Assembly: GCA_964559135.1 (NCBI GenBank)
Contig: CAZLGG010000021.1
Coordinates: 1-46,471, forward strand
Direction of reading: 5' to 3'
DNA length: 46,471 nucleotides
Source of the DNA: DRQF01 sp964559135
GTDB lineage: Bacteria > Planctomycetota > GCA-002687715 > DRQF01
The notes below the pieces were generated by a model that did not search any database, was not told where the DNA came from, and worked only from the letters and a program-made list of their open reading frames with translations. The position numbers and the translations under genes were made by a program. Positions 22,407-29,340 of the stretch are shown piece after piece (within the stretch, counting starts at the first letter, position 1; each line of letters opens with the position of its first letter).

Positions 22407-24397
22407 TGGCGAGAAGGATCTTCCTGGACTTGGCGTCCGATGCCGAGGCGCACGCCGCCATCGACGCGGCGACGGACGGCCTCCGGCCTCGAGAGGAGAC
22501 GGTGGAACTCGACCGAGCCCTCGGGCGGATTCTCTCCGAGGATCTGCGGGCTCCCGTCGACGTCCCCGCATTCGACCGGAGCAACATGGACGGTTTCGCC
22601 GTGCGTGTCGAAGATCTCTTCGGCGCCACGGAACTGGAACCCCGGCGTCTTGTCGTCGATGAGGCCGGCCTCGCGGCCGGCTCCGTCCCCGCCGAGGGAT
22701 TCGAGGTCAAGCCCGGGCACGCCGTAGGCATCGCGACGGGGGCCATCCTCCCCCGAGGCGCGAACGGCGTCGTCATGGTGGAAGACACGGCGCCCGTGGA
22801 CGGTGATCCCAAGGGGATCGACGTGTTCCGATCTCTGGCTCCGGGCGCCAACCTGTCCGCCGCGGGGAGCGACATCGGCCGCGGCGAGATCGTCTTGTTT
22901 CGGGGGACGTCGCTCGGTTCCCGGGAGACCGCGCTGGCGGCGGCGGTGGGGGCCGCGACGGTGAAGGTCTATCGACGACCCGTCGTCGCCGTGTTTTCCT
23001 CCGGTGACGAGGTCGTGCCGCCGGGGGAGCCCCTTCCTTTGGGCGCGGTGCACGATTCGAACGGACGGGTCCTCACGGATGCGGTGGCGGAGTGCGGTGG
23101 GCGCCCCCGTTTCCTGGGCATCCTGCCCGACCGCCGCGCGTCCATCCACGAGGCCTTGAAGGCTCTTCTCGAGGACGAGGCCCCTCCCGATCTCATCCTT
23201 CTGTCGGGGGGAACGTCCAAGGGGAAGGGAGACCTCAACGTGACGGTCCTCGAAGCCCTCGGCCGGGAGTTCCCGGGTTCGCCCGGCCTCGTCGTCCACG
23301 GCGTCGCCCTGAAACCCGGCAAGCCCTTCGCCTTCGCCGTCGTGGCCGGCGTGCCCGTGGCGGTGCTTCCGGGTTTTCCCACGTCCGCGATCTTCACGTT
23401 CCACGAATTCGTGGCGCCCGTATTGAGGCGCCTTGGAGGGCGGCGCACGCCGCAACGACGGCCGCTGCACGCCCACGCTCCGCTGCGCCTCCGCTCAGCC
23501 TCCGGCCGGACCGAATACATGTTGGTGGATCTGGTCCCCGGTCCGAAGGGGTGGGCGGCCTATCCCTTGGGGGCGGGGTCCGGCTCGGTCAGTACCTTTT
23601 CGGCCGCCGACGGGTTCGTCCGTATTCCGGCCGCGACCGAGTTCGTGGAAGCCGGTTCCCCCGTCGATGTGTACCCGTTGGGCCAACAGGTGCGCACGAC
23701 CGATCTGTTGGCGATCGGCTCCCACTGCGTGGGACTCGACGCGTTGCTTTCCTTGCTGGCCGGGATGGGGCTCAAGGGGAAATCGATTCCGGTGGGATCT
23801 CGAGGCGGGTTGCGGGCTCTCGCCCGCGGTGAGGGCGACGTGGCGGGATGTCACCTCCTCCATCCGGAGACGGGCATCTACAACGTGCCCTACCTCCCCG
23901 AGGGGGTCCGAATCCTCTTCGGCTGGAATCGGCGACAGGGCGTCGTGTTTCGTCGGGGTGACGGGCGTTTTTCGGGATTGGACGCGGCCGAAATCGCGCG
24001 GAACGTCCACGAAGAGGGCGTCCGCATGGTGAGTCGGAACCCGGGGTCCGGAACACGCGTGATCCTCGACGCATTTCTGGATCGCGAGGGCCGCGGCCGT
24101 CCGCGTCCCGAGGGGTATCATCAGCAGGCGCGCAGCCATCATGCCGTGGCCGCCGCGGTGGCGCAGGGCCGCGCGGACTGGGGCATCACCTTGGACATCT
24201 TGGCCCGCGACCAAGGGCTGGACTTCGTCTTCCTGCAAGACGAACGGTACGACCTCGTCGTGCGCGAAGAAGCCCTGGACCGCTCGGGGGTTCAGGCACT
24301 CGGAGCACTCCTCGCGTCAGGGCGAGCCGCCGAACTCCTGGAGGGACTGGGGTTCTCTCACGTCTCGTCGGAGCAGCCGCGGATCATCTCTTCCTGA
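22406..24397 (+). CDS. moeA: MoeA with C-terminal PBP-like substrate-binding domain
   Basis: A 663-residue fusion. Residues 1 to about 410 are MoeA molybdopterin molybdenumtransferase (VPAFDRSNMDGFAVRVED, GHAVGIATGAILPRGAN, VVAVFSSGDEVVPPG, LILLSGGTSKGKGD, AVLPGFPTSAIFTFHEFV). Residues about 425-660 are a PBP/LysR-substrate-like domain (IGSHCVGLDALLSLLAGMG, GEGDVAGCHLLHPETGIYNV, SRNPGSGTRVILDAFL, AVAQGRADWGITLDIL). This architecture is known in archaea and anaerobic bacteria and is often linked with tungsten or molybdenum enzymes. The PBP domain is thought to bind the oxyanion or the cofactor. The ATG overlaps the stop of a 20-codon reading frame. The 3' end overlaps the convergent DUF2017 gene by 40 bp. 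With the MoaD-MoeA gene it gives two MoeA paralogues, as in organisms that handle both Mo and W. Confidence 0.9.
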   Translation: MARRIFLDLASDAEAHAAIDAATDGLRPREETVELDRALGRILSEDLRAPVDVPAFDRSNMDGFAVRVEDLFGATELEPRRLVVDEAGLAAGSVPAEGFEVKPGHAVGIATGAILPRGANGVVMVEDTAPVDGDPKGIDVFRSLAPGANLSAAGSDIGRGEIVLFRGTSLGSRETALAAAVGAATVKVYRRPVVAVFSSGDEVVPPGEPLPLGAVHDSNGRVLTDAVAECGGRPRFLGILPDRRASIHEALKALLEDEAPPDLILLSGGTSKGKGDLNVTVLEALGREFPGSPGLVVHGVALKPGKPFAFAVVAGVPVAVLPGFPTSAIFTFHEFVAPVLRRLGGRRTPQRRPLHAHAPLRLRSASGRTEYMLVDLVPGPKGWAAYPLGAGSGSVSTFSAADGFVRIPAATEFVEAGSPVDVYPLGQQVRTTDLLAIGSHCVGLDALLSLLAGMGLKGKSIPVGSRGGLRALARGEGDVAGCHLLHPETGIYNVPYLPEGVRILFGWNRRQGVVFRRGDGRFSGLDAAEIARNVHEEGVRMVSRNPGSGTRVILDAFLDREGRGRPRPEGYHQQARSHHAVAAAVAQGRADWGITLDILARDQGLDFVFLQDERYDLVVREEALDRSGVQALGALLASGRAAELLEGLGFSHVSSEQPRIISS

Positions 24398-24852
24398 AGC
24401 GCGCTGGCGAAGGCCATCTCCGCGAATTTCCTGGGGTGCCGAAAGAAGAGGCGGGCGTCCGAGGACCAATCGTTATCGGTGAGATTCATCTCCACGCCCA
24501 GCATCAAACGGTAGTCGTTCAAGACCTGAAGCAGCAGGTTGATCTCGGCGGTCGAAGCCACGAGGCGGCCGTTGTTCGCGCGATCGAGAATCGCCGTGAA
24601 GCACTCGAGCCCCTCCTTGCGACGTTCGATGAGGGTTTCCCCGAGAAGACGTCGATGTTCCTCCTCGGCGTCGGCGTCGTCGTACGTGGGGGGGAACAGC
24701 CGATCGATCACTGCCGGCGAGCGATCGGGTTGGAGAAAAAGGTCCTTCAGCTTCTTGGGAACCTTGCGCAGAAAGCGCATCTCCGCGGGCTGCAGACGGA
24801 CCTCCAGAAGCGTCTGTTCGTCATCGTCGGATTCCACGCGCCGAAAAATCAC
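24358..24852 (-). CDS. DUF2017-like protein encoded after clpS
   Basis: A 164-residue acidic helical protein (RLQPAEMRFLRKVPKKLKDL, EINLLLQVLNDYRLMLGVEM, DARLFFRHPRKFAEMAFASA). The pattern and position match the DUF2017 family, found next to ClpS in Actinobacteria and others. The GTG start overlaps the ClpS stop as GTGA, so the two are translationally coupled. The function of the family is unknown; the pairing suggests a role near ClpS-ClpAP N-degron proteolysis. The gene tail overlaps the convergent moeA-PBP end. Confidence 0.75.
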   Translation of the reverse strand: MIFRRVESDDDEQTLLEVRLQPAEMRFLRKVPKKLKDLFLQPDRSPAVIDRLFPPTYDDADAEEEHRRLLGETLIERRKEGLECFTAILDRANNGRLVASTAEINLLLQVLNDYRLMLGVEMNLTDNDWSSDARLFFRHPRKFAEMAFASALQEEMIRGCSDET

Positions 24853-25157
24853 TCGTCGACCCGTTCCATCGTCGCCTGGAGCCCGAAGGCATGGAGCTTT
24901 TCCACGTAGATCTCCGCGTCCTCCCGGTCGCAGACCTTCACGATGGACCGGCCCTGCTTGTGGACCTCCATCATCTTGACGGTCGCCTCCTCGTACGGCA
25001 TTCCAAAGAGCGTTTGGAACACGTAGACGACATAGGACATCAGGTTCACCGGATCGTCCCAGACGATGACTTTCCAGGGACGTCCGAGACGTTGCTGGGT
25101 CTCGGTCTTCTCCTCGGGGATGACCACGATGCCGGGTTGTGGAGAGGATTCGGACAC
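24849..25157 (-). CDS. clpS: ATP-dependent Clp protease adaptor ClpS
   Basis: A 102-residue adaptor that delivers N-degron substrates to ClpA/C-ClpP. The core KVIVWDDPVNLMSYVVYVFQ matches the ClpS N-degron pocket segment, with the Asp pair in place of the more usual N-D, followed by the conserved His in EVHKQGRSIV and the C-terminal strand AFGLQATMERVDE. The first 25 residues form the flexible N-terminal extension that engages the unfoldase. A TAGAAT hexamer upstream could be its own -10 element. It is separated by 62 bp from the preceding dehydrogenase gene and coupled to a DUF2017 gene. Confidence 0.92.
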   Translation of the reverse strand: MSESSPQPGIVVIPEEKTETQQRLGRPWKVIVWDDPVNLMSYVVYVFQTLFGMPYEEATVKMMEVHKQGRSIVKVCDREDAEIYVEKLHAFGLQATMERVDE

Positions 25158-25219
25158 GGGGAGATTCTATCCTCGGCGCGGGCCGAGGGCACGGACCGGC
25201 TTCTCACCCCTTCGAAGGC

Positions 25220-26098
25220 TCAGTCCCATTGGGATTCCTTCCGGACCCGGCGCGCGATGGCGGACATGTCCTCGTCACCGAATCCCTCGTCGATGAGGTG
25301 GTCCTCGAGATCCGCGACGAGTCGGGCGAGCCGCAAGGCGACGCCGGAACTCTCCGCAGCGTTCAGGGCGATGCCCAGATCCTTGCGGTGAAGTTGGAGG
25401 CGGAAGCCCAGCGGGTAGCTGTTGCGGATCATGTTCCGGGATCGGTTGTCGAGAACCCAGGAAGCCGCCGCGCCGCCGCGAATCGCCTCGACGACAGCCT
25501 GTGGATCCACTCCGCTCTTGGCGGCCAGGGTGAGCCCCTCGGCCACCGAAAGATAAGTCCCCGCGATGACGACCTGATTGACCGCCTTCGCCACCTGTCC
25601 CGATCCCGTGGGACCGACGTGGGTGATGTTCCGTCCTATGGCCTGCAGAACGGGGAGCGCTCTTTCGAAGTCCTCCTCGCTACCCCCGCACATGATGGCG
25701 AGCGTCGCGTTTTCGGCGCCCTCCGACCCCCCCGACACCGGGGCGTCGACATAGCCCACGCCGATTTCACCGAAGCGATTCGCGAAGTCGCGGGTGGCGT
25801 CGGGGGAAATCGTCGAGCAGTCGATCACGAGGCTCCCTTCGGACATGCCTTGGATGGCTCCCGTGCCGGGATCGAGGAGGACCGCTTCCACGTCCGGGGT
25901 GTCGGAGACGCAGGTGAGCGTCACGTCGGCGCCCGCGGCCGCCTCCGCCGGAGACGCGGCGCGCCGGGCGCCGAGGCCTTCGAGAGGAATCTCCTTCTCG
26001 CGGGTCCGGTTGTGCACGCGCACCTCGAAGCCCTTCGACAGCAGGTTCTTGGCCATGGGACAGCCCATGGTCCCGAGGCCGATCACGGCAACTCTCAT
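25220..26098 (-). CDS. 3-hydroxyisobutyrate dehydrogenase / tartronate semialdehyde reductase family enzyme
   Basis: A 292-residue NAD(P)-dependent beta-hydroxyacid dehydrogenase. The N-terminal Rossmann motif is VIGLGTMGCPMAKNL, the substrate signature is DAPVSGGSEGAENATLAIM, and the catalytic-lysine helix is GPTGSGQVAKAVNQ, followed by FRLQLHRKDLGIAL. The ATG at 26098 is chosen because family similarity begins there; the frame runs on into the preceding gene. It starts 13 bp after the PHP-hydrolase gene ends. The substrate (3-hydroxyisobutyrate, tartronate semialdehyde or a related acid) cannot be fixed from sequence. Together with isobutyryl-CoA mutase elsewhere in the window, valine/isobutyrate metabolism is one possibility. 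Confidence 0.88.
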   Translation of the reverse strand: MRVAVIGLGTMGCPMAKNLLSKGFEVRVHNRTREKEIPLEGLGARRAASPAEAAAGADVTLTCVSDTPDVEAVLLDPGTGAIQGMSEGSLVIDCSTISPDATRDFANRFGEIGVGYVDAPVSGGSEGAENATLAIMCGGSEEDFERALPVLQAIGRNITHVGPTGSGQVAKAVNQVVIAGTYLSVAEGLTLAAKSGVDPQAVVEAIRGGAAASWVLDNRSRNMIRNSYPLGFRLQLHRKDLGIALNAAESSGVALRLARLVADLEDHLIDEGFGDEDMSAIARRVRKESQWD

Positions 26099-26111
26099 GG
26101 TCTCGTCCTTT

Positions 26112-28562
26112 CTATTCCGCGGCCGTACGGACGTCGCGGCCGAAGAGTTTGATGCGGAGTCCCATCGGACCGCCTCCGTTTTCGATGCCGACGAGGACCC
26201 GGTGACGGCCGGGTGCGAGCTTCCAGAAACCCAGGTGCTGGGAGAGGGAGGCCGCATGGCTTCCGTGGTGGTCGTAGACGATCTGCCCGTCCAACCAAAC
26301 GCGGCAGCCGTCGTCCGAGCCCAGCATGTAGGGGATCGTGCGGGCCTCATCGACTTCGACGAAAAAGCCCGCGAATGCGACCGTGTTGGGCCCCACGACC
26401 GTCCCGTCGGCCTTTTTCTCATCGAGGCGCAGCATCCCGTTCTCACCCGGGTTGACGATCTCCCAATTCGCGACGCCCTGGTCCACGGTTCCCTTGTGGG
26501 GGGCATTCATCGCAGCGTCGGCCACGACATCGAGGTCGTTGTTCCACAGCCCCTGACGCTTTGGGTTGGGAAAGAATCTGAGGACCCGGAAACGGGGTAC
26601 GGGAACGGACTTCATGCCCGTGAGAAGTCGGTCCGCGTAGCGTCGGGTCGCGGCCGCGCCGAATCGGGTGTGGTAGGCCTCCAGGCGCGCCGGTTGGCCG
26701 TCCGCGCCGAGAGCACCGAGAGCGGCGAATCGGAGAGCGCCCATCCAGGGATCATCGTCCGTGACGGCGGCGGCCTCGATCTCGGGCGCGAGGGAGCCGT
26801 CGGCGAGGAGGCGCGCCGCCGTGAAGGCTGCAATCTTGTCCCCGCGGTCCCCCTTCAGAAGACGGCGGACGAGCCCCGCGGCGCAGGCGCGTCCCCCGAG
26901 AGCCGCTTCGATGGTCAGGAGGCGCGCGAGAGATCGTGGGAGCCCGTCCACTACGGCGGCGCCCTTTCCTTCCGCCAACCACCGCCGCACCTGGACGAGA
27001 GGAGAGTCCACGCGGCCGTCCCCGTCGCCGTCGATGAACACGGGGTTGAGGATGGCGACCGGAAAGCAGGGGCGTGCCGCGTCATGGACGATCGGAGCCA
27101 GGGAGTCATCGCCTTCCACCAGGATCAAGAGCCAGCCGTCGCGGAGCGACGGGATGCGCAGGCGGGTCTTCAAGCGGAGGGGTTTTCTCTCCGGGGGGAC
27201 GGGGAGGGTCAGGATCACGTCGCCGTTGTGCACGATCTTCACCCGGTCGCAGTCGATCCAAGAGGCGCAGCGGATCTCGATGTCCACGTCGAAGCCGCCT
27301 CGCTCGTCGGGGCCGGTCTCGGAGCCGGACGTCTTGCCGTTCACGGAGAACAGAACGAACGGGCCGCTCGTGGTGAAGGTCTTTCCGGACTTGAGGGCCT
27401 GGGCCAGTTGGGCGTTGTCGATGTCTTTCGGAGCGTCGACGCCCAGGTGGACGAAATTGCGTGGTACGCCGGCGATGGTGGCCTCCACCGTGTGGCTGTC
27501 GGAGTTGCCCACGGCGTAGTGACGGTGTCCCCGATTGAGGAGGTTGAACCAGTCTTGGAGAACCTGATGTTCGCTCGAGCCCATGCCGAGGCCGTGGGGT
27601 GGGTGATCCGCGTCGCGGTAGCCCCATCCGGGGTTTTCGTTGAGCACTTCCAGGGTGTCGAAGTCGTCGGACCAGGTCGGGTTGTCGGACGTCCCCGTCA
27701 CCGGGTCGAGGCCCATGTGCCCGAAAAAGTCGATGTTCCCCCAGCGAGGGTGGTTGAGCTGGATGACGGGATCGATGCCGTCCTCTCCGTTGGCGCGAAG
27801 GAACTTGAAGAGATCGCTCGCCGAGTGGGAGGACCGATAGGGGTGTTCGTCCCAATGGGGGAGAGGAAAGACGTTGAGATGTCCGATCGGAACCGAGATC
27901 TCATTGCCTCGGATCGGATGAACGTGCTCCCCCTGGCCGAGTTTCCGGACCGTGGGGGTGTAGTCGGTCGTGTGGTTGTGGTCCGTGGCGACGGCGAACT
28001 CCACGCCTTCGCCGACGAGGCTCACGATGCGTTCGTCGAGGTTGGAATCGCCGTGTCCCGAGTAGGTGAGGGTGTGAAGATGACAGTCCCCGCTCACCCA
28101 GCCGTCGGTTTTCACTTCGTGGGTCAGTTGTTGAGAGTAGAGGTACTCCTTGCCCGCCTCCAATTTCATCTTTCGCGAACCGAGAGACCACTCGAGACCC
28201 CGCGATGCGTAGATCGTGTAGGTTCCCGGCGGGACGGTGATGAATCCCACGCCGCTCGTCGTGTAGACGACGTTGCGCCTCACGGCCCAGCTCTCCGGCG
28301 CGATTTTTCTGTTCTTGAATAGGGTGGGCCGCTTGTCGTCCTCACCGACGAATGTGATGCGAGAAGGAATGAATCCCCCCGCCGCGTCGAGGACGGCGAA
28401 GCGAAGATGAGCGGCCTCCTCATCCAATCCCGCCAGGTCGACGAGTTCGAGGCCGTGACGGCTTTCATCCGGGACGCTCTTGCCGTGGTGATGGATGTGA
28501 TCCTGGGCGAGGCCCGGGATGACGAGGAGAAGCGCGACGCAGAGGGATTTGGAAATCGACAT
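26112..28562 (-). CDS. Secreted CehA/McbA-type PHP-domain metallohydrolase with PA14-like C-terminus
   Basis: An 816-residue exported protein (signal peptide about 1-20, ...PGLAQ). A beta domain (about 40-150) precedes the PHP-like metal site: GDCHLHTLTYSGHGD (His161, His163), ATDHNHTTDY (Asp194, His195, His197), GNEISVPIGHLNVFPL and GNSDSH. This order is typical of the CehA/McbA family, which includes carbaryl hydrolase-like phosphoesterases. Residues about 540-660 are helical repeats (HEAT-like). The last 140 residues (DEARTIPYMLGSDDGCRVWL, FWKLAPGRHRVLVGIENGGG) look like a PA14/glycan-binding module. AGGAGG precedes the ATG at 28562. It follows the TupA-like gene by 61 bp, a gap holding a candidate -10 element. 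The natural substrate is unknown. Confidence 0.85.
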   Translation of the reverse strand: MSISKSLCVALLLVIPGLAQDHIHHHGKSVPDESRHGLELVDLAGLDEEAAHLRFAVLDAAGGFIPSRITFVGEDDKRPTLFKNRKIAPESWAVRRNVVYTTSGVGFITVPPGTYTIYASRGLEWSLGSRKMKLEAGKEYLYSQQLTHEVKTDGWVSGDCHLHTLTYSGHGDSNLDERIVSLVGEGVEFAVATDHNHTTDYTPTVRKLGQGEHVHPIRGNEISVPIGHLNVFPLPHWDEHPYRSSHSASDLFKFLRANGEDGIDPVIQLNHPRWGNIDFFGHMGLDPVTGTSDNPTWSDDFDTLEVLNENPGWGYRDADHPPHGLGMGSSEHQVLQDWFNLLNRGHRHYAVGNSDSHTVEATIAGVPRNFVHLGVDAPKDIDNAQLAQALKSGKTFTTSGPFVLFSVNGKTSGSETGPDERGGFDVDIEIRCASWIDCDRVKIVHNGDVILTLPVPPERKPLRLKTRLRIPSLRDGWLLILVEGDDSLAPIVHDAARPCFPVAILNPVFIDGDGDGRVDSPLVQVRRWLAEGKGAAVVDGLPRSLARLLTIEAALGGRACAAGLVRRLLKGDRGDKIAAFTAARLLADGSLAPEIEAAAVTDDDPWMGALRFAALGALGADGQPARLEAYHTRFGAAATRRYADRLLTGMKSVPVPRFRVLRFFPNPKRQGLWNNDLDVVADAAMNAPHKGTVDQGVANWEIVNPGENGMLRLDEKKADGTVVGPNTVAFAGFFVEVDEARTIPYMLGSDDGCRVWLDGQIVYDHHGSHAASLSQHLGFWKLAPGRHRVLVGIENGGGPMGLRIKLFGRDVRTAAE

Positions 28563-28594
28563 CGTACGGGAACCTCCTGGAGCTTTGGAGGCGC

Positions 28595-28600
28595 ATCATA
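28595..28600 (-). promoter_or_regulatory. Candidate -10 element upstream of the PHP hydrolase
   Basis: On the minus strand TATGAT, preceded by CTCGGTGC, lies 32 bp before the ATG at 28562. The CTCGGT + TATGxT pattern resembles the segment in the 38-bp moeA repeats (CTCGGTC TATGCT). Confidence 0.35.
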
Positions 28601-28623
28601 GCACCGAGGAGTCCACGCTTCGT

Positions 28624-29340
28624 CTATCGTTCGGACCGGGCGGCGCGCAGACGATCGAGGAGCCTGAGAGCACCGTCATTGCCGACCACCGCGGCCAGCA
28701 TGAGCAGCCTCGAGTCCTCGGGCGAGGCGAGCAGCGGAGCCAGGCGACACCGATTCTGGAGACGTCTCCAGGCGGCGGCGTGGACGAGGGCGTAGCGTTG
28801 GTCGCGGTCGGCCTGCAGGAGCGCCCCCGCTTCCGTGGCGGCGCCCGCCGGCGTCGCATTCAGTCGGCGGCCTCGACGCGCGAGCCACGCCTCCACGTAG
28901 TTGCGGGCCTCTCCTCTTCGGGCAAACAGGAGCCGGGATCGGGGCCGGGTGAGGAGGGCCCTCAATGCGGAATCCCAGCTCGCCTCCGTAATGTCCAGCG
29001 GATCGTCGATCGGTCCCACGATGAAGAGTCTTCCCTGCTCCATGGGTGAGATGACGCGCGCGATGCCTTCGGACTCGAGTCGTCGCATGCCGGCGTCGTT
29101 CGGTGCGATGATCAAGTCGACCGCGCCGGCCTCCGCCAACGCCACCGCGGCCCGCGCATCGGTGACCGTGGTCTTGACGCGGAGATGTTCCTTTCGTTCG
29201 AACGTCGGGACGATGGAGGCGAGGCGTCCTGTGGCGGCGAATTCCTGCGTCACGACGACCCGGACCAGGCGATTGCGCTCACGGCATCCCCCGAGAAGGG
29301 GCAAAGTGAGCAAGATCGGCATCCAGGGGAGAAGTCTCAT
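28624..29340 (-). CDS. TupA/ModA-like solute-binding lipoprotein
   Basis: A 238-residue protein with a lipoprotein signal (MRLLPWMPILLTLPLLGGC) and a PBP type II fold resembling tungstate-binding TupA: VVVTQEFAATGRLASIVPTFE, LAEAGAVDLIIAPNDAGMRRL, EGIARVISPMEQGRLFIVGP followed by DDPLDIT, then LLFARRGEARNYVEAWLARRG. The Ser/Thr-rich oxyanion loop (TTS near the start) and the SGT after SRGD, which usually contact WO4/MoO4, are not preserved, so the ligand may differ or binding may be weak. The ATG overlaps the stop of the FHA-AOR gene as ATGA, so it is translated with a probable tungsten enzyme. No TupB/TupC permease or ATPase genes are in the window. Confidence 0.65.
   Translation of the reverse strand: MRLLPWMPILLTLPLLGGCRERNRLVRVVVTQEFAATGRLASIVPTFERKEHLRVKTTVTDARAAVALAEAGAVDLIIAPNDAGMRRLESEGIARVISPMEQGRLFIVGPIDDPLDITEASWDSALRALLTRPRSRLLFARRGEARNYVEAWLARRGRRLNATPAGAATEAGALLQADRDQRYALVHAAAWRRLQNRCRLAPLLASPEDSRLLMLAAVVGNDGALRLLDRLRAARSER

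Noticed and set aside
25794..28322. 842-codon plus-strand open frame opposite the PHP hydrolase and dehydrogenase
   Set aside because: It spans two real minus-strand genes with clear active-site motifs, so it is an antisense shadow.
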